Shown here: in pieces, positions 43,099-53,154 of the stretch
Position numbering within the stretch: the stretch's first letter is position 1
Layout of the letters: each line of letters begins with the position of its first letter
From: Anatilimnocola floriformis
GTDB taxonomy: Bacteria > Planctomycetota > Planctomycetia > Pirellulales > Pirellulaceae
Assembly: GCF_024256385.1 (NCBI RefSeq)
Contig: NZ_JAMLFW010000001.1
Location: 4,774,001 to 4,838,000 of the forward strand
DNA: 64,000 nt
Reading direction: 5' to 3'
The notes under the pieces: model-generated
The model's input: only the letters and a program-made list of their open reading frames with translations
Databases searched by the model: none
Told to the model about the DNA's origin: nothing
Program-made: the position numbers and the translations under genes

Positions 43099-45348
43099 CT
43101 AGGCCGATGGTGGCGGCGTGCGCGGCGGCTCGGGAGTCGGCGCCACACTCGCCGAGGGAAGAACTTCCGCCAGCGGGATCGGGATGGGAATGGTCGCCGA
43201 AGGAGTTCCCTCGGGCTCGACAATGATCCGCGCGGTTCGCAGTACGGCCAGGCTGCGGGCCGGGATGTTCAGCTTGGCTTCTGTGGCCGATGCGGCGACG
43301 GCTTCGGGCGGCACGTTCGAGGTGTAGAGGATGATTTCCCACGGCGTGCTGTAGCTGGCTCGCGGCGGCAGCTGAAAACCAACCTCTTCCGAGTGGGCGT
43401 TGAAGAGGAGCAGCAGCGTATCGCCGTGAATCGGGTTTCCTTGCTCGTCGGTTTCGGGAATTGCATCGCCGGCTAGTCGCAGCGCGAGCGTACGTACGAA
43501 GCCGGCGTTCCAATCCTGATCGGACATTTCGTTGCCGAGCGTATCGAAGAAAGTGATGTCCTTGATCTCGGAACCGCGCAACGGCCGGCCGCGGAAAAAG
43601 GTTCGCCGCCGCAGCACTGGTTGCTCGGCATGCAAGCGCACCGCATGGCGCACGAGATCGAGAAACTTCTTCTTTTCGTCGTCGAGTTCCCAGTTCAGCC
43701 AGGTCAGTTCGTTGTCCTGGCAATACGTATTGTTATTGCCATTCTGCGTGTGGCTCAGTTCGTCACCGGCAAGAATCATCGGCACACCCTGCGACAGGAG
43801 CAGCGTGGCGATGAGATTTCGCTTTTGTTGCTCGCGCAGCGCAACGATATCGGCGTTGTCGGTTTCACCTTCGGCGCCGCAGTTCCAACTGTTGTTGTCG
43901 TTCGCGCCGTCGCGGCCTTCCTCGCCGTTGGCCTGGTTGTGCTTGTCGTTGTAGCTGACGAGATCGCGCAGCGTGAAACCATCGTGGCACGTGACGAAGT
44001 TAATGCTCGCGTACGGCTTGCGGCCGCTGTGACCATACAGATCGGAACTACCGGCGAGTCGCGTCGCGAACTCGTTCATCGTGCCGCCATCGCCGCGCCA
44101 AAATCGCCGCACGCAGTCGCGATATTTGCCGTTCCACTCGGTCCACAACGCCGGAAAATTGCCGACCTGATAACCGCCGTCGCCGAGATCCCACGGTTCG
44201 GCGATCAGCTTCACTTGCGACAAAATCGGGTCTTGGTGAATGATGTCGAAGAAGGCACCGAGCTTGTCGACTTCGTGCAGTTCGCGAGCGAGCGTGCTGG
44301 CGAGATCAAAACGAAAACCATCGACGTGCATCTCCAGCACCCAGTAGCGGAGGCTGTCCATGATGAGTTGCAGCACGCGTGGGTGCCGCATGTTCAGCGT
44401 GTTGCCGCAGCCGGTGTAATCCATGTAGTACCGCTGGTTGTCGGCCACCGTGCGATAGTACGCCGCGTTGTCGATGCCGCGCAGCGACAACGTCGGCCCC
44501 ATCTGATTGCCTTCGGCCGTGTGGTTGTAAACCACGTCGATAATCACTTCGATGTCGGCAGCATGCAGCGCGCGAACCATCGACTTGAACTCGCGCACGG
44601 CGGATGCTCCGCGGCGCGAGGCAAACGAGGCTTCGGCGGCGAAAAAACCGAGCGTGTTGTAGCCCCAGTAATTCGACAGACCTTTCTCGAGCAAATGGCG
44701 ATCTTCTAGGTGATGATGCACGGGCATCAACTCGATGGCCGTCACGCCGAGTTCTTTCAAGTGGCGAATGACGGGCTCGGTCGCCAGGCCCGCATAAGTG
44801 CCGCGGAGTTTCTCCGGCACGTGCGGATGGAGCTTGGTGAGCCCGGTCACGTGCGCTTCATAAATCACAGTTCGATGCCACGGCGTGCGCGGCGGCGCAT
44901 CGGCGCCCCAGGTGAAGGCCGGATCGACAACGACCCCCAGCGGCGCATACTTCGCGTTGTCGCGGGTATCGAACGACAGGTCCGCGTCGGCGTGACCAAT
45001 CTCATAGCCGAACAGCGAGTCGTGCCACTTCGTCACCCGGCCTAGCGCGCGAGCATAAGGATCGAGCACGACTTTGTTGGGATTAAAACGATGGCCATGC
45101 GCCGGATCGTACGGTCCATGCACGCGAAAGCCATAGAGTTGCCGCGGCTGAACTTCCGGCAGATAGCCATGCCAGGCCATGTCGGTCTGCTCGGGGAGCG
45201 TGATCCGGTGTGACTCCCCTTTTCCCTTGACCGACGAGAATAAACAGAGTTCCACTTTCGTGGCGTTTTCCGAAAAGATGGCGAAGTTGACTCCGCGCCC
45301 GTCCCAAGTCGCTCCCAAGGGATAAGGTTGTCCCGGCCAAACTCGCAT
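43099..45348 (-). CDS. glgX: Glycogen debranching enzyme
   Basis: A 749-residue GH13 isoamylase-type enzyme. The N-terminal domain starts '[25 protein letters not shown]' (CBM48), then comes the TIM barrel with '[10 protein letters not shown]', '[10 protein letters not shown]' (nucleophile Asp), 'LIAEPWDLG' (acid Glu) and 'VTCHDGFTL'. It hydrolyses alpha-1,6 branch linkages in limit dextrins of glycogen. The final ~25 residues are Pro-rich. AAGGAT lies before the ATG at 45346-45348. Other glycogen genes are not in the window. Confidence 0.94.
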   Translation of the reverse strand: MRVWPGQPYPLGATWDGRGVNFAIFSENATKVELCLFSSVKGKGESHRITLPEQTDMAWHGYLPEVQPRQLYGFRVHGPYDPAHGHRFNPNKVVLDPYARALGRVTKWHDSLFGYEIGHADADLSFDTRDNAKYAPLGVVVDPAFTWGADAPPRTPWHRTVIYEAHVTGLTKLHPHVPEKLRGTYAGLATEPVIRHLKELGVTAIELMPVHHHLEDRHLLEKGLSNYWGYNTLGFFAAEASFASRRGASAVREFKSMVRALHAADIEVIIDVVYNHTAEGNQMGPTLSLRGIDNAAYYRTVADNQRYYMDYTGCGNTLNMRHPRVLQLIMDSLRYWVLEMHVDGFRFDLASTLARELHEVDKLGAFFDIIHQDPILSQVKLIAEPWDLGDGGYQVGNFPALWTEWNGKYRDCVRRFWRGDGGTMNEFATRLAGSSDLYGHSGRKPYASINFVTCHDGFTLRDLVSYNDKHNQANGEEGRDGANDNNSWNCGAEGETDNADIVALREQQKRNLIATLLLSQGVPMILAGDELSHTQNGNNNTYCQDNELTWLNWELDDEKKKFLDLVRHAVRLHAEQPVLRRRTFFRGRPLRGSEIKDITFFDTLGNEMSDQDWNAGFVRTLALRLAGDAIPETDEQGNPIHGDTLLLLFNAHSEEVGFQLPPRASYSTPWEIILYTSNVPPEAVAASATEAKLNIPARSLAVLRTARIIVEPEGTPSATIPIPIPLAEVLPSASVAPTPEPPRTPPPSA

Positions 45349-45556
45349 GTTCGATCCTTGCAGTGAGCAAACTTACGTCAATGTGATTCTAAAAGGTGCT
45401 AGCGATTGTACCCGTTGCATCCCGCGAAACAGGGATGCCCCTCGCCAAAATTGCGGAAACGCCGAAAAAGAGCTCGGCCACTCACGGCAGCCAAACCGCC
45501 GCTGTATAGAATCCCTTACCTGCCTTCCGCAATCGGCACCCCACTAAGCATTTCTC

Positions 45557-46081
45557 ATGCCCGATCGTCCGCAACCACTGCCGCTCGGTCCGCCGCAGTT
45601 CGGCTTGCGGGCCTTGCTGCTTGGCGTGAGTTGTCTCGCCGTGCTGCTGGGTTTGTGGAACTGGATGTCGCCGATCACATTCGCGGCGCTGCTGCTGTTG
45701 ATTTTGTCAGTGCTTGCGCACGTTGCGGGCAACGTGATTGGCTCGCGATTGCGCGACGGCCAAGCCGGTCGGCGAGTCGAGCAAGAGAAACATGAACACA
45801 TCACCGATCTGCACGAAGACCACTTCGCGCCGGTCACGAAATTGGGCCATCGTCATTCGCTGGGAATCATGCCGATCATCAGCGCGACCACCGGCGCAAT
45901 CATCGGCGCTGCCGTCGGCGGCGGTTGGACCGCCGTGCTCATTCAACGATCCTTCGAATGGCTGCCGGTGATTATCGCCACGATTGCCTTCGGCGTGCTC
46001 GGCGGCCTGGGCGGTTTTCTGACCGTCGGTTTTATCAAAGCGCTGAACGACGCCTGGAGCGAAGCCGCAAACAAGGACTAA
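45557..46081 (+). CDS. Integral membrane protein of unknown function
   Basis: A 174-residue protein with two membrane helices at the N-terminus (~18-62), a His/Asp/Glu-rich hydrophilic loop ('EKHEHITDLHEDHFAPVTKLGHRH', ~78-102) and two more helices with Gly-rich packing (~105-160). The loop could bind metal but this is speculation. It ends 2 bp before the PPOX-fold gene, so they are likely coupled. Confidence 0.6.
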   Translation: MPDRPQPLPLGPPQFGLRALLLGVSCLAVLLGLWNWMSPITFAALLLLILSVLAHVAGNVIGSRLRDGQAGRRVEQEKHEHITDLHEDHFAPVTKLGHRHSLGIMPIISATTGAIIGAAVGGGWTAVLIQRSFEWLPVIIATIAFGVLGGLGGFLTVGFIKALNDAWSEAANKD

Positions 46082-46083
46082 CC

Positions 46084-46530
46084 ATGACGAAACCCAAACC
46101 AGATCCCATCGATCCCGCTGCCGTTCCCGATCTCGCCCGCGCGATCGTCGCCGGAGATCGCTTTCCCATGCTCGCGACCATCGACGGCGATCAGCCGCGG
46201 CTGCGTCCTGTTTCGCCGGTGAAAACCGACGGCTTTACGATCTATGTAGCCAACCTGCGGGTCTATCACAAGACAGTCGAGATCGCAGCCAACCCGCGCG
46301 TCGAGCTCTGCTACATGAACGATGGCCACGATCAGGTTCGCATCACCGGCGTGGCCGAAGTCGTCACCGACCGCGAACAGCTCGAAGAAATCTGGTCGAC
46401 AAACCCGCTGCTGCGGTTTTACCTGGGAACAATCGACAACCCCGCGCTGATCATCTATCGCATCGAGCCGGTGCAGGTGCGGTACATGCAGGAATGGGCC
46501 CTCGAATATATCCCCGTCAGTATTGGCTAA
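46084..46530 (+). CDS. Pyridoxamine 5'-phosphate oxidase-fold flavoprotein
   Basis: A 148-residue protein of the FMN-binding split-barrel family: 'GDRFPMLATIDGDQPRLRPVSPVKTDGFTIYVANL', 'KTVEIAANPRVELCYMNDGHDQVRITGVAEVV' and a C-terminal 'YRIEPVQVRYMQ'. Such proteins bind FMN or F420 and reduce small molecules. Substrate unknown. The ATG at 46084 follows the previous stop by 2 bp. Confidence 0.85.
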   Translation: MTKPKPDPIDPAAVPDLARAIVAGDRFPMLATIDGDQPRLRPVSPVKTDGFTIYVANLRVYHKTVEIAANPRVELCYMNDGHDQVRITGVAEVVTDREQLEEIWSTNPLLRFYLGTIDNPALIIYRIEPVQVRYMQEWALEYIPVSIG

Positions 46531-46747
46531 ACCGAACTGAACCCACCCACAAGAGCGTCGTGCGGCGGGCATTTTGCAAACCTGCTACCAATTTTCCGCT
46601 GCTGGCGAACCACCTGCAGTCAGCCAGCGTAAACTGCTACCATAAGAACCCTTCCGGCGAAAACTGCGCGCACAGACTGTTCGCAAAATTGCCTGTTCGC
46701 AAGTCGCCCGTCTGAAAATCACCCGATCGCTAAGTCTGAGCCCGCAC

Positions 46748-48526
46748 ATGCTTTTCTCTCCCCTTCTCGCTAACTGGCTCGATTCGCTGCACGTCGAAAT
46801 CTCAGACAAATTTGTCTGCGCCCTCACGCCGGTCTGGATCCTCGGGATCGGGGCGGCCGTGGGGCTAATTTTTTGTGCCGTGATTTGGGGGCTGATGTTC
46901 GGGCTGTCGCGTATTCCCGTGCTGGGGAACTTGGCTGCCAACAAGCAGAACGCCCGCGTCGTGGCTGCCGTGCTCGCGGTGCTGCTCTTCGTCGGCACGT
47001 TGGCCTGGTGGTTTCAAGCCGGTGGTCAGAAGGCTGGCTTGTCGATTTTCGACGGCATTTTGCTCCTCGGCGGTTTGGGCGTCGGCAGTTGGGTGGTCGC
47101 GATGGGCGTGGTGACGCTGCTGTCGCGCCGGGCCGCCGACGAAGCCTGGGAATCGGTCACCGAGGGTGTGCTCACACCGTTTGCGGTGGTGGTGTCGGTG
47201 GTTGCCCTGATCGGTATTTTCGGCACCCTGTTTGTCCGCAAGCCAAGCGAAATGTTCGAGAGCCTCGCCCGTTGGCCGGCGCTCGTTTCCAACGGCACGG
47301 TGACTCAGGTTCTCGACGTCGATCCACCAGCCGTTGATTTAAACTCCTCGTTCGAGCAAGCGATCAAAACCAATTTCCGCCGCGATGAAGTTCGGCAACT
47401 GCAGTTCACCGCGACTCAGCACTTGAAGGTCTCAAGCGCGCCATTCGACAAACCGGCAGCCAACTCCTTTACGCTCGATCTCACCCCCGGCGAAACAGTG
47501 ACCTGGCGACGCGAAGGAACGGCGACCACGCCGTTTGCCAAACCAGTCGTTACCGAGCTGCATGTGAAGAACCTGGGGACTGGCGCTGCCAAGCTCACGA
47601 TGACGCGCATCAGCACGGTGGCCAATCCCGAAATGACGGCGGCCCCGGTCGCGGCCCTTTGCGTCATCGGCGTGTTCCTGGTCTACCTGCTGCAACGAAC
47701 CGCGATGCCAAAGATGACCGCCGTGACCCTCGCCACGGCTAAGACCGACTTCGCTCAGACTGTTTACTTGCTGGTGATGGCCGTCGGCGTCTTTCTGCTT
47801 CTCCTCTTCATCATCATGCCGATGAATACGTTCGGCCATGACATTAAGGGAATGAAGACGGCCGGCTTTGCGTTGATTCCGTTCCTTGGTTTGTTCGTCG
47901 CCATCTGGTCAGCGAGCACGTCGCTGTCGGAAGAGATCGATGGCAAGACTGCTCTGACCGTGCTCTCGAAACCGGTGAGCCGGCTCGATTTCATCCTCGG
48001 CAAATTCACGGGCATTGCCTGGTCGACCTTGTTCATGGTCACCGTGCTGGGCATCGTGTTGCTCGTCGGCGTGGCTTACAAGCCGGTTTACGACGAGCGA
48101 GAAGGGGCCGATTACACGCTCACGTGGCAGCTCTGCTATTTCGAAATGGCCCAGACGGTTCCTGGCCTCGTGCTCGTGTACTTGCAGGTGGTGGTGATGA
48201 CTGCGATCAGCGTGGCCATCTCCACGCGGCTGCCATTCATTCCTAACTTGCTGATCTGCTTCACGATTTGGGCCCTCGGCCATCTCACGCCGCAGCTGGT
48301 TCAATCGCAAGTAGTCGCTGAGCAGTTACCGCCGATCGTGTTCTTCAGCCAGCTGATCGCAACCGTCTTTCCGGTGCTCGATCACTTCGACGTGCAAGCC
48401 AGCGTCGCCGGCAATCGCATCGTGCCGCTGGCCTACCTCGGCTGGTGCTTTGTGTATGCCACGATCTACAGCACGATTGCGATGCTGTTTGCCTTGACGA
48501 TGTTCGAAGACCGCGATCTGGCGTAA
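46748..48526 (+). CDS. ABC-2-type permease-like membrane protein
   Basis: A 592-residue protein. The N-terminal ~160 residues contain four membrane helices, residues ~165-305 form an extracytoplasmic soluble domain rich in strands, and the C-terminal part (~340-590) has about six helices with 'IWSASTSLSEEIDGKTALTVLSKPVSRLDFILGKFTG', a hallmark of ABC-2 permeases. The permease would pair with a separate ATPase, which is not adjacent. It is likely an envelope transporter; substrate unknown. Confidence 0.75.
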   Translation: MLFSPLLANWLDSLHVEISDKFVCALTPVWILGIGAAVGLIFCAVIWGLMFGLSRIPVLGNLAANKQNARVVAAVLAVLLFVGTLAWWFQAGGQKAGLSIFDGILLLGGLGVGSWVVAMGVVTLLSRRAADEAWESVTEGVLTPFAVVVSVVALIGIFGTLFVRKPSEMFESLARWPALVSNGTVTQVLDVDPPAVDLNSSFEQAIKTNFRRDEVRQLQFTATQHLKVSSAPFDKPAANSFTLDLTPGETVTWRREGTATTPFAKPVVTELHVKNLGTGAAKLTMTRISTVANPEMTAAPVAALCVIGVFLVYLLQRTAMPKMTAVTLATAKTDFAQTVYLLVMAVGVFLLLLFIIMPMNTFGHDIKGMKTAGFALIPFLGLFVAIWSASTSLSEEIDGKTALTVLSKPVSRLDFILGKFTGIAWSTLFMVTVLGIVLLVGVAYKPVYDEREGADYTLTWQLCYFEMAQTVPGLVLVYLQVVVMTAISVAISTRLPFIPNLLICFTIWALGHLTPQLVQSQVVAEQLPPIVFFSQLIATVFPVLDHFDVQASVAGNRIVPLAYLGWCFVYATIYSTIAMLFALTMFEDRDLA

Positions 48527-48710
48527 CAGCCGCGGTCTCCGCCTCGCCAAATAACCCGCTTGTTTGCCGCCGTCCTGCGACGTGAATATTTTACGCGCAA
48601 GCAGCCAAACCGCGCCTTTGCGAAGCTTTCCTGCTAAAACAAATCGCACGCGCAGACGATTACCTCTCCCCTGTCGAACGGTTTCTGGCTTTTCATCCGT
48701 GGGAGTTTGT

Positions 48711-49809
48711 ATGTCGACGACTACACATGCCGGCGGCAGTGGCCGCTCGTTCTCGCTGAAGAATGTCCTGCTCGCGGGCATCCCCGCCGTGCTGATTGTG
48801 CTGGCGGTCTTTGCCTGGCAATACAACCAGGCCCAGCAATCGCCGCCGGTCGATTTTCTCGCTGGTGTGCAAAAGGCTCTGCAAACTCCCACCAAACTGG
48901 CCACGGGGTTCAACGACGCAGACGGCGATCTGGTTGCTGATCCCGCGCATGATCCAATGCAGCAGCTTCATCCGCAGACGCTGGTGTTCGAGGTCCTCGG
49001 CTCGAATCTCGAGCGCGAACAAGAACAGTGGGCCGACTTCGTCAAACATCTCGAACGCGTGACGGAGAAAAAAGTTCAACTGACGTTGCGCCCCGAGACG
49101 ACGGGCATCTCACCCCAGCAAGCTGTTGCGCCAGCGGTGCAGTTGGCCCATGACATTCGCGCCGGAAAGGTCCATCTCGCCTGCATCAACACCGGCGCCG
49201 TTTCGCTGAGTGTCAAATGAAGGGGGCGCAATTCCCTTCTGCGTGATGGCGGGCGACGATGACAAGTTCGGCTATGAAATGGAGATCATCGTCCCCGCCA
49301 AAAGCAGCGTCAAACAACCGAGCGATTTGAAAGGGAGCGAGCGAGTCCTCTTCACATCTCTTTATTCACACTCCGGGTTCAAGGCGCCGCTATCGATCTT
49401 GTGGGATGAGTTCGATTTGCATCCCGAGCGCGACTACACGCCGGTCTTTACCGTCGGCCAGGAAAAGGCAATCGAAGAAATCATCGCCGGCCACGGTGAC
49501 GCAGCGCCGGTGGCGAGCGACTTTCTGCAACGGACTTTGAGCCGCGCTGACGCGAACGCGAACGTGGTCCGTTCGATCTACAAATCAAAAACCTTCCCGC
49601 CCGCCTGCTTCGCCTTCGGCCATCAATTGCAGCCGGATCTCGCAGGGAAAATCAGGCAGGCCTTCTTAGAGTTCGACTGGAAAGGGAGCTCGCTGGAAAA
49701 AGCGTACGCTCCCGCGAAGCAGTCGAAGTTCGTCGCCGTGGCGTACAAAGAAACCTGGCAGCCGGTGCGCGAGGTCGAAGAGAAGATCGCGGCCTTGCTG
49801 AAGAAGTAA
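48711..49809 (+). pseudogene. PhnD-like phosphate/phosphonate-binding protein interrupted by a frameshift
   Basis: Two frames together make one membrane-anchored substrate-binding protein. The first part (48711-49220) has a signal anchor ('VLLAGIPAVLIVLAVFAWQY') and 'LVFEVLGSNLEREQEQWADFVKHLERVTEKKV', ending in 'HLACINTGAVSL'. The second (from about 49210) resumes as 'SNEGGAIPFCVMAGDDDK' with 'GSERVLFTSLYSHSGFKAPLSILWDE'. One base too many near 49206-49212 breaks the frame in a stretch that family members keep intact. A sequencing error, a true pseudogene or programmed frameshifting could explain it; the rest of the second frame is undamaged, which favours a very recent event or an error. Confidence 0.8.
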
Positions 49810-49853
49810 TGTAGGCCGGAACATCGCGGATTACCGCTTGTTCCGGCCTACAT
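49809..49853. repeat. Perfect 15-bp inverted repeat between convergent genes
   Basis: ATGTAGGCCGGAACA (49809-49823) and its exact complement (49839-49853) enclose a 15-base loop between the PhnD-like gene and the cysteine desulfurase gene. It lacks a T tract but could act as a bidirectional terminator. Part of the arm (GCCGGAAC) also occurs in the terminator at 39501. Confidence 0.85.
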
Positions 49854-49863
49854 CGTTACCGCA

Positions 49864-51633
49864 TTAACCTGGCAGCGTCTGGATCCGTTTTACCGCTGCT
49901 GCCAGTCGTTCGATTTCGCCCTTCGTGTTGTAAAACGAGAACGAAGGCCGAACGGTGGTTTCGAGCCCAAAACGGCGGAGCGATGGCTGCGAGCAGTGAT
50001 GGCCCGAGCGGACGGCAATCCCTTCCATATCGAGCAGCCGGCCGACTTCTTCGGTCCGCTTGTTCGGCAGAACGAATGAGAGCACGCCCACCTTTTCGCG
50101 GGCCGTGCCGACGATTCGCACGCCGTTGATCCGCGACATGCATTCGGTGGCGTATTGCAGCAGTTCGTGCTCATAAGCGCCGATGTTCGGCAAACCGAGG
50201 CGGCTGACGTAATCGAGCGCCGCGCCGAGGCCGACCGCATCGGCGATGTTTGGCGTGCCGGCTTCGAATTTGTTCGGCGCTTCGGCGTAAGTCGTTTCTT
50301 CGAAGCTGACGTTGCGAATCATGTTGCCGCCACCTTGCCAGGGCGGCATGATGTCGTGCAACTCTTCTTTGACGTAGACGGCGCCGATGCCGGTCGGACC
50401 GAAGATCTTATGCCCCGAGAAGACGAAGAAGTCGGCTCCCAGCGACTGCATGTTGACCGGAATGTGCGCGACCGACTGCGCTCCGTCGATCAGCACGCGA
50501 GCGTTGTAACGCTTGGCCATCTGCGTCATTTCGTGCACCGGCAGAATCGTGCCGAGGCTGTTCGAGGCCTGCGTCAGCGCGACGATCTTCGTGCGCGGGC
50601 CGAGCAGCCGCTGATATTCTTCCATGATCACTTCACCGTGATCATTGACCGGAATGACGCGGATATTCGCGCCCTTCTCCTTGGCGACCATCTGCCAGGG
50701 AACGATGTTGGCGTGATGTTCGAGTTGCGAGAGGACGATCTCGTCGCCCGGCTGCAGGAACTTATGTCCGAAGGTTTTGGCGATCAGGTTGATCCCTTCG
50801 GTCGTGCCGCGGACGAAGACGATTTCCTTGGGGCTCGCCGCGCCGAGGAACGACTGCACTTTCTGCCGAGCCTTTTCATAAGCATCGGTCGCGCGAGCGG
50901 CAAGCGAGTGGGCAGCGCGGTGAATGTTCGAATTGTCGTTCGCATAGAAGTGCGAGATCGCATCGATCACCGCTTGCGGCTTTTGTGTGGTCGCGGCGTT
51001 GTCGAACCACACGAGCGGCTTGCCGTGAACCTGCTGATGCAGAATTGGGAAGTCTCTGCGGACTGCGTTCACATCAAGAGGCCGAGCGCCGTGCGAGGGA
51101 ATCGATTTGTTGACGTTCAGGCCTTCGCGCAAGTTCGTCGCCGGTGAACCGCCACCCGCGTGTAAACCACCGCCGACTTGCGAACCAACGCCGCCGAAAT
51201 GTCCCTGACGAATCGAGCGGACAAAGGCAGACAAGCCATCGGGCGTGTTCGCTGGCGTCGCAGGAGCGCCGGCAAAAGTGGGCGTCGAAGGTGGGTCGGG
51301 CGAAAACGAATGGGGCACCGCAAACGGAAAACCGGGCGGCGTAGGTGGAGTCGGCATCGCCGGCGCAGGGGGCTTGGGCAGACCGCTTGCGAACGATGGT
51401 GCGGCAGCAACAGGCCCCTGCGGAGGCGGCAGACCAGGCTGGGCAGCGCGGGGATCGTGCTGCGGCGATACCGGAAAATGATTCGTGGGTACCGAGTGGC
51501 TGCCGTGCGAAGGTGCGCTCGGCGGATCGTGCGGCAAGTGCGACGACGTGCTGGGGCCAGGACTGCTATTCGGCTGTTGGTTGTACAGCCGCGAAGCAAT
51601 CTGCGCCACGATATCGGGGGTGATCTCATCCAT
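49864..51633 (-). CDS. Cysteine desulfurase with long disordered N-terminus, probable encapsulin cargo
   Basis: A 589-residue protein. Residues ~185-589 are a SufS/CsdA-type, PLP-dependent cysteine desulfurase: 'VWFDNAATTQKP' (209-219), 'SQLEHHANIVPW', 'IDGAQS', the PLP lysine K409 in 'FSGHKIFGPTG' and the catalytic C547 in 'RSGHHCSQP'. It would release sulfur from cysteine as a persulfide. The first ~185 residues are Pro/Ser/Gly-rich and disordered, with an amphipathic 'MDEITPDIVAQIASRLYNQQ' and 'DGLSAFVRSIRQGHFGG' (132-148), as in cargo-loading extensions of Family 2 encapsulins. The gene begins 2 bp after the shell gene; AAGGTG in the shell's last codons is its ribosome site. Confidence 0.9.
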   Translation of the reverse strand: MDEITPDIVAQIASRLYNQQPNSSPGPSTSSHLPHDPPSAPSHGSHSVPTNHFPVSPQHDPRAAQPGLPPPQGPVAAAPSFASGLPKPPAPAMPTPPTPPGFPFAVPHSFSPDPPSTPTFAGAPATPANTPDGLSAFVRSIRQGHFGGVGSQVGGGLHAGGGSPATNLREGLNVNKSIPSHGARPLDVNAVRRDFPILHQQVHGKPLVWFDNAATTQKPQAVIDAISHFYANDNSNIHRAAHSLAARATDAYEKARQKVQSFLGAASPKEIVFVRGTTEGINLIAKTFGHKFLQPGDEIVLSQLEHHANIVPWQMVAKEKGANIRVIPVNDHGEVIMEEYQRLLGPRTKIVALTQASNSLGTILPVHEMTQMAKRYNARVLIDGAQSVAHIPVNMQSLGADFFVFSGHKIFGPTGIGAVYVKEELHDIMPPWQGGGNMIRNVSFEETTYAEAPNKFEAGTPNIADAVGLGAALDYVSRLGLPNIGAYEHELLQYATECMSRINGVRIVGTAREKVGVLSFVLPNKRTEEVGRLLDMEGIAVRSGHHCSQPSLRRFGLETTVRPSFSFYNTKGEIERLAAAVKRIQTLPG

Positions 51634-51635
51634 GA

Positions 51636-53075
51636 CTATTTCACCTTATGCGGGCGGTGGTCGTAATCGTGATAGTAGCCGACTTCGACGTTTTCCAGCA
51701 CGCCAAGCGCATCATCCGTCAGCACGGCGCACGAGGAGTAAAGCGTGAGCAAGTACGAAGCCACACCCAGGCTATCGAGCCCCATCAGCCGAGCCGACAG
51801 GCTGGGGCTGATCTCGCCGGGGATGCCGGCCTGGTGCAAGCCGACAACGCCTTGATCGGCTTCGCCGATGCGCATCAGCAGGATGCTCGTCGTGCCGTAC
51901 CAACGGTTCGACAAGTAACGGCTCTTCATTTCGAGCTTATCGCACGGCACCAGCGGTACGCCGCGCCACATGATGACTGGAGTGCCGAAGAGATTCATGG
52001 TTACCGGCGGCACACCGCGCCAAGTGCATTCGCGCTCGAAGGCGGCAATCGCTTTCGGATGAGCGAGGAAGAAGGCCGGCTTCTTCCACACCAGGGCCAG
52101 CAATTCATCGAGATCGTCCGGAGTCGGCGCACCGTAGCGCGTGCTGATCCGCATCGCCGGATCGACCGAGTGCACCAAGCCGAACTTGTTGTTGTTGATC
52201 AGGTCCCATTCCTGGCGTTCTTTGATCCCTTCAATCGTCAGCCGCATTTGCTCTTCGAGCTGATCGTAAGGACCGTTGTAGAGATCGCTCACGCGGGTGT
52301 GAACGCGGACAACGGTTTGAATCGCCGACAGTGAGTATTCGCGCGGATGGGACGAGTAATCGACAAACGTTTCGGGAATCTGCACGTTCTCGGCAAAGCC
52401 CGAAACGAGGTCGATATTCCGTTCGCCGTAACGGTTGACCGTTGATTGCAGCGTCAGGTGCTCATCGATCGCGCGGCGGAAATCAGCCGTCAGATCGGGC
52501 ACATCGGCGAGCGCGGCGTCGAGATCTTTGCGCGACAGCGTGAGGAGCACGCAGGGCGTGATGGTGCGCACGGTGATGTCCGAAGGTCGATCCGAAACGA
52601 TGTCGGTTTCGCCGAAGAACTCACCTTCGGTCAGCAGGGCCATTCGCAGGTTGCTGCCGTGAATGCCCTTGCTGAGAACTTCAACTTGGCCTTGGCCAAG
52701 GATGAAAAACTTGCTGCGGTCTTCCCCTTCGACGATCAGCTTGTTGCCGAGCGAGACTTCTTCGGTCTTGAAGCTGTTCACCATGCGGCTGAGAACTGCT
52801 TCGGGCAATTTCGAAAACAACGGCACGCTGCGGAGACCTTCGGTGGTCAGCAGCGCCTTGCCATCGCGAACTTCCACGCCGATCCGTTCGGCTTTGCTCA
52901 GTTCTACCTTGGTGCGGTTGACGCGATAGGTGCCGCCGTCAACTTGCACCCAGGGCAACATGCTGAGCAAGTACCGCGGCGTGATCGACATCATCTTCGG
53001 TGATGTCTTGGTGGTATTCGCCAGATTGCGGGCGACCGACGTCGTCACGCTCCGTTGCAGCAAACTGTCGGACAT
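51636..53075 (-). CDS. Family 2B encapsulin shell protein with cyclic-nucleotide-binding-like domain (downstream copy)
   Basis: A 479-residue shell protein. The N-terminal ~75 residues form the arm, residues ~83-195 a cNMP-binding-like fold ('VPLFSKLPEAVLSRMV', 'KFFILGQGQVEVL', 'GEFFGETDIVSDRPSDI'), and ~220-479 the HK97-like shell core ('NRYGERNIDLVSGFAEN', 'YNGPYDQLEEQMRLTIEGIKERQEWDLINN', 'CTWRGVPPVTMNLFGTPVIMWRGVP', 'YSSCAVLTDDALGVLENVEVGYYHDY'). The phosphate-binding Arg expected in the cNMP cassette is replaced by 'PSDI', so ligand binding is doubtful. GAGGGA precedes the ATG. The cargo gene follows after 2 bp. Confidence 0.93.
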   Translation of the reverse strand: MSDSLLQRSVTTSVARNLANTTKTSPKMMSITPRYLLSMLPWVQVDGGTYRVNRTKVELSKAERIGVEVRDGKALLTTEGLRSVPLFSKLPEAVLSRMVNSFKTEEVSLGNKLIVEGEDRSKFFILGQGQVEVLSKGIHGSNLRMALLTEGEFFGETDIVSDRPSDITVRTITPCVLLTLSRKDLDAALADVPDLTADFRRAIDEHLTLQSTVNRYGERNIDLVSGFAENVQIPETFVDYSSHPREYSLSAIQTVVRVHTRVSDLYNGPYDQLEEQMRLTIEGIKERQEWDLINNNKFGLVHSVDPAMRISTRYGAPTPDDLDELLALVWKKPAFFLAHPKAIAAFERECTWRGVPPVTMNLFGTPVIMWRGVPLVPCDKLEMKSRYLSNRWYGTTSILLMRIGEADQGVVGLHQAGIPGEISPSLSARLMGLDSLGVASYLLTLYSSCAVLTDDALGVLENVEVGYYHDYDHRPHKVK

Positions 53076-53120
53076 GGTTAGTTCCCTCTAAATCAGAATC
53101 CAGGAAGAGTGCGTGTGTAG

Positions 53121-53140
53121 CCGCGCTCGCCAGAGCGCGG
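53121..53140. promoter_or_regulatory. Hairpin between the two encapsulin shell genes
   Basis: CCGCGCTC (53121-53128) and GAGCGCGG (53133-53140) form a perfect 8-bp stem with a 4-base loop in the 79-bp gap, about 15 bases after the upstream shell stop. In the direction of transcription it is not followed by T residues, so it may be an RNA-stability or attenuation element tuning the ratio of shell proteins. This is inference. Confidence 0.6.
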
Positions 53141-53154
53141 GTTTTGATCGTTAC

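Noticed and set aside
49206-49214. Programmed +1 frameshift site in the PhnD-like gene
   Set aside because: No known slippery motif or stimulator seen, and the family does not use frameshifting; error or pseudogene is simpler.
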